Shown piece by piece: positions 1 through 7,703 of a DNA stretch of 7,855 bases; the first letter of the stretch is position 1, and each line of letters opens with the position of its first letter. Origin of the DNA: Chloroflexota bacterium (GTDB taxonomy: Bacteria; Chloroflexota; UBA4733); contig JAICXR010000141.1 of assembly GCA_025980355.1 (NCBI GenBank), positions 1 through 7,855 on the forward strand. The letters are read 5' to 3'. A program made the translations under genes and the position numbers. The notes beneath the pieces were generated by a model. The model ran no database searches. It was not told the origin of the DNA and worked only from the letters and a program-made list of their open reading frames with translations.

Positions 1-1
1 A

Positions 2-842
<841 letters not shown>

Positions 843-856
<14 letters not shown>

Positions 857-1601
857 GACCTCCCTCGTCTACGGCCGGCGACCGGTGCTGGAAGCCCTGC
901 GCGGCGGGCGCGCGGTGCGCCGTCTCTGGCTGAGCGAGGCGCAGCACCGGACGCCGGTGGTGGACGCCATCCTCGGGGCGGCACAGCAGGCAGGCGTGCC
1001 GATCGGCGAGGCGTCGCGCCAACGGTTGGATGAGCTGGCGGGCGGCGGCCACCACCAGGGCGTGGTGGCCGAAATGGCCGAGGTCGCCACGGTCGCGCTG
1101 GACGACCTGTTGGACGTCGCGCGCCGGCGCCAGGAGCCGCCGCTCCTCGTCGTGACCGACCACCTGGAAGATCCGCAGAACCTGGGCTCGCTGATCCGCT
1201 CGGCGGAAGCGGCCGGCGCGCACGGCCTGGTGGTGCCGGATCGCCGGAGCGTCGGGGTCACCCCCGCCGTCGTCCGCGCCTCGGCCGGGGCGACGGAGCA
1301 CCTGGCCGTGGCCACCGTCGTGAACCTGGCGCGCACGTTGCGGGAGTTGAAGGCGGCGGGACTCTGGATCGTCGGCCTGGACGCGGGTGCCGAGCAGCGC
1401 TACGACCTGGCCGATCTGACGGAACCGCTGGCGATCGTCGTCGGCAGCGAAGGGAAGGGGCTGTCACGGCTGGTCGCGGAGCAGTGCGACCTGCGGGTGC
1501 GGCTGCCCATGGCAGGACGGACCGCCTCGCTCAACGCGGCGGTGGCCGGGGCGATCGTCCTCTACGAGACGGTGCGCCAGCGCCTGGCCGCGCGGCGATA
1601 G
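843..1601 (+). CDS. rlmB: 23S rRNA (guanosine-2'-O-)-methyltransferase RlmB, TrmH/SpoU family
   Basis: SPOUT-class methyltransferase that uses S-adenosylmethionine to methylate a ribose 2'-OH. In E. coli, RlmB modifies G2251 in the peptidyl-transferase region of 23S rRNA. The protein is 252 residues, close to E. coli RlmB (243). The N-terminal substrate-binding domain (about 7-80) opens with LVYGRRPVLEAL and ends with HHQGVVAE (70-77). The SPOUT domain has motif 1 around DPQNLGSLIRSAEAAGAHG (110-128; N113, R119), motif 2 IVVGSEGKGL (198-207) and motif 3 SLNAAVAGAIVLYE (229-242), which form the trefoil knot and AdoMet pocket. I chose GTG at 843 because the YGRRPVLEAL start of the family follows immediately. 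It overlaps cysS by 14 nt, which suggests translational coupling; no strong Shine-Dalgarno is visible. The frame is open further upstream, but that part lies inside cysS. A TrmH-family enzyme with another RNA target cannot be excluded. Confidence 0.92.
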
Positions 1602-1618
1602 GGCACATGGTGCTCCGA

Positions 1619-1627
1619 TGTTATAGT
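1619..1627 (+). promoter_or_regulatory. Candidate extended -10 promoter for the sucAB operon
   Basis: In the short gap between rlmB and sucA, TG at 1619-1620 plus one base precedes TATAGT at 1622-1627. This matches the extended -10 pattern TGnTATAAT with one mismatch, in an AT-richer patch of otherwise very GC-rich DNA. No TTGACA-like -35 box stands 16-18 nt upstream, which is tolerated in extended -10 promoters. Transcription would start near 1633-1635, leaving a leader of about 30 nt before the sucA start. This is a pattern match only, with no experimental support, and a short AT-rich patch could arise by chance. Confidence 0.45.
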
Positions 1628-1647
1628 CAGAGACGATGAGCTGATGC

Positions 1648-1658
1648 AAGGTGGGGAG
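1648..1658 (+). promoter_or_regulatory. Ribosome binding site of sucA
   Basis: The purine-rich stretch AAGGTGGGGAG resembles the anti-16S consensus and ends 5 nt before GTG at 1664. It supports that GTG as the sucA start. The protein from there begins directly with the conserved SucA N-terminal helix region. Confidence 0.7.
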
Positions 1659-1663
1659 CGCCC

Positions 1664-4543
1664 GTGAACGATCTGGCGGCCTTTACCGGGCCGAATGCCG
1701 CGTATGTGCTCGATCTGTACGACCAGTACCTGCGTGACCCGTCGTCGGTAGACCAAGCGACCCGCGATTATTTCTCCACATGGCAACCGGCGGAGACCCC
1801 GCCGCCGGCCGCCGAGTCGCCGGCGAACGGACGGGTGGCGCCACCGTCCGTACCGACGGCCACGCCGGTTGCGGCGGGGGAGGCGGCGCTGCGCGGCCAG
1901 ATCGCGCCGGAGGAGGCGGTGCGCCTGGCGATGGGCGTGACGGCGCTGGCACGGGCGATTCGCGACTTCGGCCACCTGGCGGCGCAGACCGACCCGCTGG
2001 GGACCCCGCCGCCGGACGACCCCGACCTCGACCCGACCGCGCATCATATCCTGGAAGAGGAGCTGACGACCTTGTCGCCGGGCGTGGTCCAGGGACATGC
2101 CGCGCCGGAGGCCAGGAACGCCCTGGAAGTGATCCAGCGCCTCCGGGAGCTGTATTGCGGCAGCACGGGCTACGACTTCACGCACGTCCAGAGCGCCGAG
2201 GAGCGGACCTGGTTGATGGAGGCGATCGAGAGCGGCCGCTACCGCGCCACCATGCGCCCCGGCGACCAGTTGGCCCTGTTGGAGCGGCTGACGGAGGTCG
2301 AAACCTTCGAACGCTATCTGCAGGACACCCACCGCGGCATGACCCGGTTTTCCATCGAAGGCGTCGACATGATGGTGCCGATGCTCGACGAGATCATCGG
2401 CTGTGCGGCGGACGCCGGGACGCACGACGTGCTCATGGGCATGGCGCACCGGGGCCGGCTCAATGTCCTGGCGCACGTCCTGGGGCGGCCTTACGCGGCG
2501 ATCCTCGCCGAGTTCCAGGCGAGCCACCACGACGACGGTCCGCTGTTCTCGGTGAAGCATCATAGCGGCTGGACGGGCGACGTGAAGTACCACGCCGGTG
2601 CCCGGCGCGTCTACGGCGGCAACGACGTGGTGCAAATGTCGGTCCGGCTGGCACCGAACCCGAGCCACCTGGAGTTTGTCAATCCGGTCGTGGAAGGCCG
2701 GACGCGGGCCGCCCAGGAGTCGCGCGAGCAGCCGGGCGCGCCCGTCCAGGACGATCAACGCGCCCTGCCGCTGCTGATCCACGGCGACGCCGCCTTCCCG
2801 GGCGAGGGGATCGTCGCGGAGACGCTGAACCTATCCCGCCTGCCGGGCTACCGCACCGGCGGGACGATCCACATCATCGCCAACAACCAGATCGGCTTCA
2901 CCACCGAGCCGCACCAGGGACGCTCGACGCTGTACGCCAGCGATCTCGCGAAGGGCTTCGAGATCCCGATTATCCACGTCAATGCCGACGACCCGGAAGC
3001 CTGCCTGTCCGCCGCGCGGCTCGCCTATGCCTACCGGCTGCAGTTCCGCAAGGACGTGCTGATCGATCTGATCGGCTACCGGCGCCTCGGGCACAACGAA
3101 GGCGACGAACCGTCCTTCACCCAGCCCGAGCTGTACGCGCGGATCACCGGCCATCCGACGGTGCGTCAGCTCTGGGCCGAACGGCTAATCGCCGAGGGCG
3201 TGCTGACCGCCGACGATGCGAACGCCATGATTGGCGCCCAACGCAAAGCCCTGGACGCCGCTGCGTCAGCCACTTCGCCGGCCGATGCGAGCATCGAAGA
3301 GACGAAGGTGGAAGAACCGCAGGGCACCATCGTCACGGCGGTGCCGGCGGAACGCCTCCGCGAACTGAACAACGCCCTCTTCACCCTGCCCGCCGGGTTC
3401 AGCACGCGAGTCGGCCGGATCTTGGAGCGGCGCCGCGAGGCATTGGACGCGGACGGACGCATCGACTGGGGCCACGCCGAGCTCCTGGCCATGGCGTCCA
3501 TCCTGGCGGACGGCACGCCGATTCGCCTGACGGGTCAGGATACCGAGCGCGGCACCTTCGGCCAGCGCCATGCCGTCGTCCACGACGCCAGGACCGGCGC
3601 TACCTATACCCCCCTGCAACAACTGCCCCAGGCGCGAGCGAGCTTCTCGGTCTACAACAGTCCGCTCTCCGAAGCGGCGGTGCTCGGCTTCGAATATGGC
3701 TATTCGATCCAGGCGCCGCAGGTGCTGGTGCTGTGGGAAGCCCAATATGGCGACTTCATCAATGCGGCGCAGGTCATCGTCGACGAGTTCGTGACCTCCG
3801 GCTACGCCAAGTGGCGGCAGACGCCGTCCCTGGTCCTGCTGCTGCCGCACGGCTACGAGGGCGGCGGGCCGGATCACTCCAGCGGGCGGATCGAGCGATT
3901 TCTGCGCCAGTGCTCGAACTACAACATTCGGGCCGCCAACTGCACGACCGCGGCACAGTATTTCCACCTCCTCCGCCGCCAGGCCGCGCTCTTGGAGCGC
4001 ACGCCGCGCCCGCTCGTCGTCTTCACGCCCAAGTCGCTCTTGCGCCACCCGCGGGCGACCTCCAGCCTGGCCGACCTCGCCCAGGGCGCCTTCCAGCCGG
4101 TGATCGACGACGTCCAGGCCCAGGCCCGCCGGCAGGAGGTGACGCGGGTGCTGCTGTGTAGCGGCAAGATCTTCGTCGACCTCGATACGTCGCCCGCGCG
4201 GAGCGATACCCACTCGGTCGCCATCGTGCGCCTGGAGGAGCTCTATCCGGTGCCGGAGCAGCAGTTGCGCGAGGTGTTGGCGCACTATCCCGCCTGCCAG
4301 GAGCTGCTGTGGGTGCAGGAAGAGCCGCAGAACATGGGCGCCTGGCCCTACCTGGCGCCGGCGATTCGCGCCGTCGCCGGGCCGGCGATTCGCGTCCGCT
4401 ACGTCGGCCGCTCCGATCGGGGCAGTCCGGCCGAAGGCTCGCCCGAAGTCCACCTGGCGGAGCAAAACCGTCTGGTCGCTGAAGCGTTCGACAACGTCCC
4501 GGCGCTAGCGCAACGCGAGAGAGAGGTTGTCCATGCCCGTTGA
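1664..4543 (+). CDS. sucA: 2-oxoglutarate dehydrogenase E1 component (thiamine diphosphate-dependent)
   Basis: Decarboxylates 2-oxoglutarate on thiamine diphosphate and passes the succinyl group to the lipoyl arm of E2 (SucB) in the TCA-cycle 2-oxoglutarate dehydrogenase complex. 959 residues; E. coli SucA has 933. Order: the N-terminal E2-contact segment NAAYVLDLYDQYLRDP (11-26), a Pro/Ala-rich linker (41-72), then the E1 core. Core marks are MGMAHRGRLNVLAHVLGRP (258-276, with H262), GDVKYHAGA (305-313, with H310), the PNPSHLEFVNPVVEGR block (331-346), and the ThDP/Mg motif GDAAFPGEG (374-382) to NNQIGFTT (407-414). RRLGHNEGDEPSFTQPELY follows at 473-491. The pyrimidine-binding domain has WGHAELLAMAS (602-612), FSVYNSPLSEAAVLGFEYGYS (661-681) and GGGPDHSSGRIERFLRQ (733-749). 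The C-terminal domain has VQEEPQNMGAW (884-894). H262 and H310 correspond to the catalytic His pair of E. coli SucA. It overlaps sucB by 11 nt. There is no fused E2 domain as in actinobacterial Kgd. Confidence 0.97.
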   Translation: MNDLAAFTGPNAAYVLDLYDQYLRDPSSVDQATRDYFSTWQPAETPPPAAESPANGRVAPPSVPTATPVAAGEAALRGQIAPEEAVRLAMGVTALARAIRDFGHLAAQTDPLGTPPPDDPDLDPTAHHILEEELTTLSPGVVQGHAAPEARNALEVIQRLRELYCGSTGYDFTHVQSAEERTWLMEAIESGRYRATMRPGDQLALLERLTEVETFERYLQDTHRGMTRFSIEGVDMMVPMLDEIIGCAADAGTHDVLMGMAHRGRLNVLAHVLGRPYAAILAEFQASHHDDGPLFSVKHHSGWTGDVKYHAGARRVYGGNDVVQMSVRLAPNPSHLEFVNPVVEGRTRAAQESREQPGAPVQDDQRALPLLIHGDAAFPGEGIVAETLNLSRLPGYRTGGTIHIIANNQIGFTTEPHQGRSTLYASDLAKGFEIPIIHVNADDPEACLSAARLAYAYRLQFRKDVLIDLIGYRRLGHNEGDEPSFTQPELYARITGHPTVRQLWAERLIAEGVLTADDANAMIGAQRKALDAAASATSPADASIEETKVEEPQGTIVTAVPAERLRELNNALFTLPAGFSTRVGRILERRREALDADGRIDWGHAELLAMASILADGTPIRLTGQDTERGTFGQRHAVVHDARTGATYTPLQQLPQARASFSVYNSPLSEAAVLGFEYGYSIQAPQVLVLWEAQYGDFINAAQVIVDEFVTSGYAKWRQTPSLVLLLPHGYEGGGPDHSSGRIERFLRQCSNYNIRAANCTTAAQYFHLLRRQAALLERTPRPLVVFTPKSLLRHPRATSSLADLAQGAFQPVIDDVQAQARRQEVTRVLLCSGKIFVDLDTSPARSDTHSVAIVRLEELYPVPEQQLREVLAHYPACQELLWVQEEPQNMGAWPYLAPAIRAVAGPAIRVRYVGRSDRGSPAEGSPEVHLAEQNRLVAEAFDNVPALAQREREVVHAR
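4517..4526 (+). promoter_or_regulatory. Ribosome binding site that fixes the sucB start
   Basis: GAGAGAGAGG lies inside the last codons of sucA and ends 6 nt before ATG 4533. That spacing suits ATG 4533. It leaves no spacer for the in-frame TTG at 4527, which directly abuts it, so ATG 4533 is the better start. Confidence 0.75.
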
Positions 4544-5807
4544 CATTCGGGTGCCCACGCTCGGCGAGTCGGTCGTCGAGGGCACCGTGCTGCGCTGGTA
4601 CAAGCAGGTCGGCGATGCCGTCCATATCGGCGACGCATTGGCGGAGTTGGAGACGGACAAGGTCACCGTCGACATCCCGGCGGATCGCGACGGCACCGTC
4701 CTGTCGATCGTCAAAGGCGAAGGGGAGACCGCCGCCGTCGGCGATGTCCTCGCCACGTTGGAGGAGGCGCCGGACGGTGCCGTCGCGGGGTCGCAGTCGC
4801 CAGCGCCCTCGCCGGCAGCCGCGGAGAAGGCTGCCCCCGCCGCCCCTCCACCCGCCGCGGCCGTGCCGGCGGCGGCGCCCGCCCCGGAAGCGAACCACGT
4901 CCGGTCGACGCCGATGGCGCGCAAGCTGGCGGAAGAGCGCGGCATCAACCTGAGCAGCGTCGAGGGGTCCGGACCCGTCGGTCGGGTCCGCCGCAACGAT
5001 GTCGAGCAGTTCCTCACCGCCGCCCCCGCCCCGGCGGCCGCTCCGGCAACGTCCGTTAGCGGACCAGTTCAGGTCGCGCCACGGCCGAGCGCCTTCCCCG
5101 CGCTGGGGGAGGCGGAGGAACGGGCGACCATGACGCGGCGCCGGCGCACGATCGCCCAGCGGCTGGTCGAGGCCCAGGCGACCGCGGCGATGCTGACGAC
5201 CTTCAACGAATGCGACCTGACGGCGATCATGGAGCTGCGCAAGCGGCGGCGGGACAGCTTCAAGGAACGCCATGGCGTGAGCCTCGGCTTTATGTCCTTC
5301 TTCACGCGCGCCGCCGTCGGCGGCCTGAAGGCGTTCCCCCGCCTCAACGCCGAGATTCGCGGCGACGAGCTGATCCTGAAGCGCCACTACGACATCGGCG
5401 TCGCCGTCGATACCGAAGAGGGTTTAGTGGTTCCGGTGGTGCGCAACGCCGACCGACTGAGCTTTGTCGAGATCGAGCGCACGATCGCCGACCTCGCCAA
5501 GCGGGCGCGGGACGGCAAGCTGTCCATCGCCGACCTGCAGGGCGGCACCTTTACGCTCACTAACGGCGGCGTCTTCGGGTCGCTCTTCTCGACGCCGATC
5601 ATCAATATGCCGCAGGCCGCGATCCTCGGCATGCACCGCATCCAGGAGCGCCCGGTCGCGCTGAACGGCCAGGTGGTCATCCGTCCCATGATGTACCTCG
5701 CCCTGACCTACGACCACCGCATCGTCGACGGTCGGGAGGCCGTGCAGTTCCTGGTCCGTCTCAAGGAGTTGGTGGAGGACCCCGAACTGTTGCTGACCGA
5801 AGCCTAG
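4533..5807 (+). CDS. sucB: Dihydrolipoyllysine succinyltransferase, E2 of 2-oxoglutarate dehydrogenase
   Basis: Core E2 subunit. It carries the lipoyl arm that takes the succinyl group from SucA and transfers it to CoA; its dihydrolipoamide is reoxidised by E3 (Lpd), which is not in this window. 424 residues, usual for the family. Domains: one lipoyl domain (about 3-78) with the lipoylation site ETDKVTV (K43). A Pro/Ala linker (about 84-122) follows. The peripheral E1/E3-binding domain (about 123-160) contains STPMARKLAEERGI and GPVGRVRRNDVEQF. After a second Ala/Pro linker (about 162-180) comes the catalytic domain (about 196-424), with TFNECDLTAIMELR (223-236), TFTLTNGGVFGSLFSTPIIN (339-358) and the active site YDHRIVDGREAV (393-404; H395, D399). 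TFNECD and SFEIE-like features (SFVEIERTI, 310-318) fit succinyl- rather than acetyltransferases, as does the adjacent sucA. The start overlaps sucA by 11 nt, implying coupled translation and balanced E1:E2 supply. Confidence 0.96.
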   Translation: MPVDIRVPTLGESVVEGTVLRWYKQVGDAVHIGDALAELETDKVTVDIPADRDGTVLSIVKGEGETAAVGDVLATLEEAPDGAVAGSQSPAPSPAAAEKAAPAAPPPAAAVPAAAPAPEANHVRSTPMARKLAEERGINLSSVEGSGPVGRVRRNDVEQFLTAAPAPAAAPATSVSGPVQVAPRPSAFPALGEAEERATMTRRRRTIAQRLVEAQATAAMLTTFNECDLTAIMELRKRRRDSFKERHGVSLGFMSFFTRAAVGGLKAFPRLNAEIRGDELILKRHYDIGVAVDTEEGLVVPVVRNADRLSFVEIERTIADLAKRARDGKLSIADLQGGTFTLTNGGVFGSLFSTPIINMPQAAILGMHRIQERPVALNGQVVIRPMMYLALTYDHRIVDGREAVQFLVRLKELVEDPELLLTEA

Positions 5808-5816
5808 CAAACGGGC

Positions 5817-5822
5817 GGAGGA
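5817..5822 (+). promoter_or_regulatory. Ribosome binding site of the unknown gene at 5827
   Basis: GGAGGA lies 4 nt before ATG 5827, in the 19-nt gap after sucB. It is the cleanest Shine-Dalgarno in the window. It argues that the unrecognised reading frame downstream is a real, efficiently translated gene. Confidence 0.75.
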
Positions 5823-5826
5823 TTCG

Positions 5827-6357
5827 ATGGCGCTCGCTCGGATCAGCAAGCGGTCCAGGGACGTGCTCACGGGCAGCCGCCTGCGCGCCGACTATAACGA
5901 GGCGGAGCGCCAGTTCTCCCAGGTGCTGCAGCAGCGGCTGCAAGACGTGTTGCAAGGCAAACGGGACCGCCTGGCGCTTATGCGTCGCTATCCCAATGAT
6001 CCCGACCGCCTCGGCGTCATGGCCACGCCGTCGACTATCCAGCGGGGAGACCTTCGGCTGCCGGCGGTCGAGGGCATGATCTGGGATGCCATCAACTTCG
6101 TGCGGCTGAAGGCGTCCGGCGGACCGATCGCCCAGAAGGCCAACGACGACGGCAGCGTCGTGGAAATGCGCACCTTCCCGACGAAGTTCCCGCACATCGT
6201 CCTGGAGCGCAGCGACTGCTATCAAGGCGACGCGCCGGAGCCGGTGGAAACGACCTGGACGTTGCAGCGACTGCAAAACCAACGCGCCCAGACCCAGATC
6301 AACCAGTTGCTCGACGCCGCGAACCTGCTGTTCGAGCTGGTGCGAGTCGTGCGGTAG
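5827..6357 (+). CDS. Conserved-looking hypothetical protein of unknown function (176 aa)
   Basis: I do not recognise this protein and assign no function. It looks real: a near-consensus ribosome binding site, a start only 19 nt after sucB, the strongly GC-biased third codon positions of its neighbours, and no competing frame. It has no signal peptide or membrane segment and should be cytoplasmic. The N-terminus is basic (ISKRSRDVL). Residues 20-54 look like an amphipathic, charged and Gln-rich helix (EAERQFSQVLQQRLQDVL). The middle (about 64-145) is mixed and probably beta-containing, with LRLPAVEGMIWDAINFVRLK (77-96) and TFPTKFPHIVLERSDCY (116-132). Residues 144-176 form a second likely helix rich in Gln and Leu. 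A single Cys (131) and no metal or nucleotide motif are visible. The two helices could mediate dimerisation or nucleic-acid binding; this is speculation. It is probably co-transcribed with sucAB, so a role tied to that complex or to the following men genes is possible but unproven. Confidence 0.8.
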   Translation: MALARISKRSRDVLTGSRLRADYNEAERQFSQVLQQRLQDVLQGKRDRLALMRRYPNDPDRLGVMATPSTIQRGDLRLPAVEGMIWDAINFVRLKASGGPIAQKANDDGSVVEMRTFPTKFPHIVLERSDCYQGDAPEPVETTWTLQRLQNQRAQTQINQLLDAANLLFELVRVVR

Positions 6358-6390
6358 TGACGCACAAGGCCCTCTCTCTGGCTTCGCCAT

Positions 6391-6414
6391 CTCTCCCCCA
6401 ATCCTGGGGGAGAG
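6391..6414. repeat. Left hairpin of the inverted repeat
   Basis: The perfect 10-bp stem CTCTCCCCCA / TGGGGGAGAG has the 4-nt loop ATCC. Just upstream, TGGC-ttc-GCCA (6379-6389) can form a small extra hairpin. Alternatively CTGGC (6378-6382) can pair with GCCAG (6414-6418) outside the main stem. The small hairpin has no counterpart in the right arm. Confidence 0.85.
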
Positions 6415-6498
6415 CCAGCATCGAGCGATTGGTAGCAGCCCCGGAACGAGCTTGCACGGCGAGAGACCGGAGATGCTACCGCCTCCCCGGCCGCGTTC

Positions 6499-6522
6499 CT
6501 CTCCCCCAGAATTGGGGGAGAG
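6499..6522. repeat. Right hairpin of the inverted repeat
   Basis: It has the same stem as the left hairpin, CTCTCCCCCA / TGGGGGAGAG, with loop GAAT. It is extended by one more C-G pair (6498/6523). When the right arm is reverse-complemented, its 24 nt differ from the left hairpin at one loop base, showing that the two arms share an origin. Confidence 0.85.
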
Positions 6523-6548
6523 GGCAGGAGAGAGGGCCCGCCCGCCGG

Positions 6549-7703
6549 ATGAAGCCTGAGAGAAGGATCTCCAAACCGCGCCTTGATCGTGTCCGCTGGT
6601 GGCGCTACCGCATCCCCTTCCGCACGCCATTTGCGACCGCGCATGGCGTGCTGGCGCAGCGCGAAGGGGTGCTACTGGAACTGACCAGCGCTGCGGGTGT
6701 CCACGGCGTGGGCGAAATCGCGCCGCTGCCCGGCTTCGGCGGGTCGCTGGAACCGCTCTGGGACCTGCTGCCCGCCGTCGTCGAACGCCTCCTGCGGGCG
6801 CGCGGTGCGCCGGGACCGGACCCCTTGCATGGCGGCGATAGCCGGGAGCGGGAGGGCGTGCCATCGGCCTTGTGGTGTGGCTTCAAGGTCGCGTTGCTCG
6901 ATCTGGCCGCCCGGGAGGCCGGTTGCTCGCTGGGGGCGCTGCTTGGCGCGCATCCGGCCAGGCTGGTGCCGGTGAATGCGACGGTCGGGGCTCGGCAGAC
7001 GGCGACGGCGGTGGAACAGGCGAGGCGGGCGGTAGCCGCCGGGTTTACTACCATCAAACTCAAGGTGGGCATGGAAGCGTCCGTGAGCGCAGAGGTCGAG
7101 CGGGTCGCCGCCGTGCGCGCCGCCATCGGCCCGGCCATCCGGTTGCGGTTGGACGCCAATGAGGCTTGGACCACCGAGTTGGCGATCGCCGCCATTCGGG
7201 CCACCGAGCCGTTCCAGCTCGAGTGGATCGAGCAGCCGGTGCCGGCGGCGGATATCGCGGGCCTGGCGCGGGTGCGGCGTGGGGTCGGGACGCCGATCGC
7301 GGCGGACGAGAGCGTGGCCGACGTTGAAGCGGTGCAGGCGTTGCTGACGGCGGAGGCGGCGGATGTGCTCGTCCTCAAACCCATGCTGGCGGGAGGCCCC
7401 CTGGCAACGCTGCGTCTCGCCGAGTTGGCGCGCGCCGCCGGCGTGGGCGTCGTCGTGACCTCGATGTTGGAGACCGGCGTTGGCATCGCCGCCGCGCTCC
7501 ACGTGGCGGCAGGGCTGCCCGCGCCGATCATGGCCTGCGGTCTGGCGACGGCGAGGCTGCTGACGGACGACCTCCTGGTGCGCCCGCTCAGCATCGACAA
7601 CGGCGTCATGCCGCTGCCGGAGGCACCCGGCCTCGGCGTGCAGGTGGATTGGTCCCGGCTGGAGCGCTACACCGTCTCCGCGGGCGAACTGGCCGCGCGG
7701 TGA
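6549..7703 (+). CDS. menC: o-Succinylbenzoate synthase (enolase superfamily)
   Basis: Dehydrates 2-succinyl-6-hydroxy-2,4-cyclohexadiene-1-carboxylate to o-succinylbenzoate in classical menaquinone synthesis. 384 residues from ATG 6549. The N-terminal capping domain shows RYRIPFRTPFATAHG (19-33), the REGVLLEL strand (38-45) and GEIAPLPGFG (55-64), typical of MenC. The barrel carries TTIKLKVGM (167-175) with the KxK pair K170/K172, metal ligands D202 (LDANEAW), E228 (WIEQP) and D253 (ADES), and the second catalytic Lys K277 in LKPML. SMLETGVGIAAALH follows at 305-318. All expected catalytic residues are present. Related enolase-superfamily enzymes (dipeptide epimerase, N-succinylamino acid racemase) share these residues, but the adjoining menE supports MenC. 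The start is uncertain: the frame is open back to GTG 6357 through the repeat, yet residues before ATG 6549 look non-conserved. The nearest purine-rich site (6527-6536) lies in the repeat end, 12 nt before ATG, longer than usual. Confidence 0.88.
   Translation: MKPERRISKPRLDRVRWWRYRIPFRTPFATAHGVLAQREGVLLELTSAAGVHGVGEIAPLPGFGGSLEPLWDLLPAVVERLLRARGAPGPDPLHGGDSREREGVPSALWCGFKVALLDLAAREAGCSLGALLGAHPARLVPVNATVGARQTATAVEQARRAVAAGFTTIKLKVGMEASVSAEVERVAAVRAAIGPAIRLRLDANEAWTTELAIAAIRATEPFQLEWIEQPVPAADIAGLARVRRGVGTPIAADESVADVEAVQALLTAEAADVLVLKPMLAGGPLATLRLAELARAAGVGVVVTSMLETGVGIAAALHVAAGLPAPIMACGLATARLLTDDLLVRPLSIDNGVMPLPEAPGLGVQVDWSRLERYTVSAGELAAR

Larger units (their letters stand above)
6368..6538. 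repeat. 171-bp imperfect inverted repeat (fold-back, MITE- or REP-like)
   Basis: This fills most of the 191-nt gap between the unknown gene and menC. The outer ends GGCCCTCTCTC (6368-6378) and GAGAGAGGGCC (6528-6538) are perfect inverted repeats. Each arm contains a hairpin with the same stem (6391-6414 and 6499-6522). An inner inverted pair GGTAGCA (6431-6437) / TGCTACC (6474-6480) is continued by CCGG (6441-6444) / CCGG (6467-6470). Read as reverse complements, the left arm (6368-6444) and right arm (6467-6538) align along their length with small gaps, around a central 22-nt segment. The whole unit could thus fold into one long stem or a branched structure, in DNA or in the operon mRNA. No transposase, and no clear target-site duplication, is visible. 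The stems are not followed by T-runs, so an intrinsic terminator is unlikely. It resembles dispersed palindromic repeats of many high-GC genomes; its copy number cannot be seen here. Confidence 0.85.

Noticed and set aside
1636..1644. ATG-AGC-TGA mini-frame in the sucA leader
   Set aside because: A start-stop of two codons with no ribosome binding site; too short to call a leader peptide.
1780..2565. Alternative + strand frame (261 codons) inside sucA
   Set aside because: Gly/Arg/Asp-rich translation typical of a frame-shifted GC-rich gene. The sucA frame there contains conserved E1 motifs.
1562..2782. Long minus-strand open frame (406 codons) opposite sucA
   Set aside because: It lies opposite the well-supported sucA and its translation is Arg/His/Gly-rich with no recognisable motif. 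GC-rich codon third positions create such open antisense frames.
4357..4394. Direct repeat GCCGGCGATTCGCG (4357-4370 and 4381-4394) in sucA
   Set aside because: The 24-nt offset equals 8 codons and encodes a local PAIR duplication in a low-complexity Ala/Gly/Pro stretch. It is likely coincidental or a minor coding slip, with no sign of function.
4527..4532. TTG at 4527 as sucB start
   Set aside because: It abuts the ribosome binding site with no spacer, while ATG 4533 has proper spacing and gives the usual E2 N-terminus.
3266..5387. Minus-strand open frames opposite sucA and sucB (3266-4465 and 4023-5387)
   Set aside because: Same antisense artefact: low-complexity Arg/Pro/Gly-rich translations, no ribosome binding site of note, fully covered by sucA and sucB.
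6391..6530. Hairpins of the repeat as Rho-independent terminators
   Set aside because: Stems are strong, but neither is followed by a T-run on either strand, and the same stem occurs twice as part of a larger palindrome.
5761..6864. Minus-strand open frame crossing the unknown gene, the repeat and the start of menC
   Set aside because: It spans two + strand genes plus the palindromic repeat. No conserved motif is seen, and the + strand genes have better start signals and protein features.
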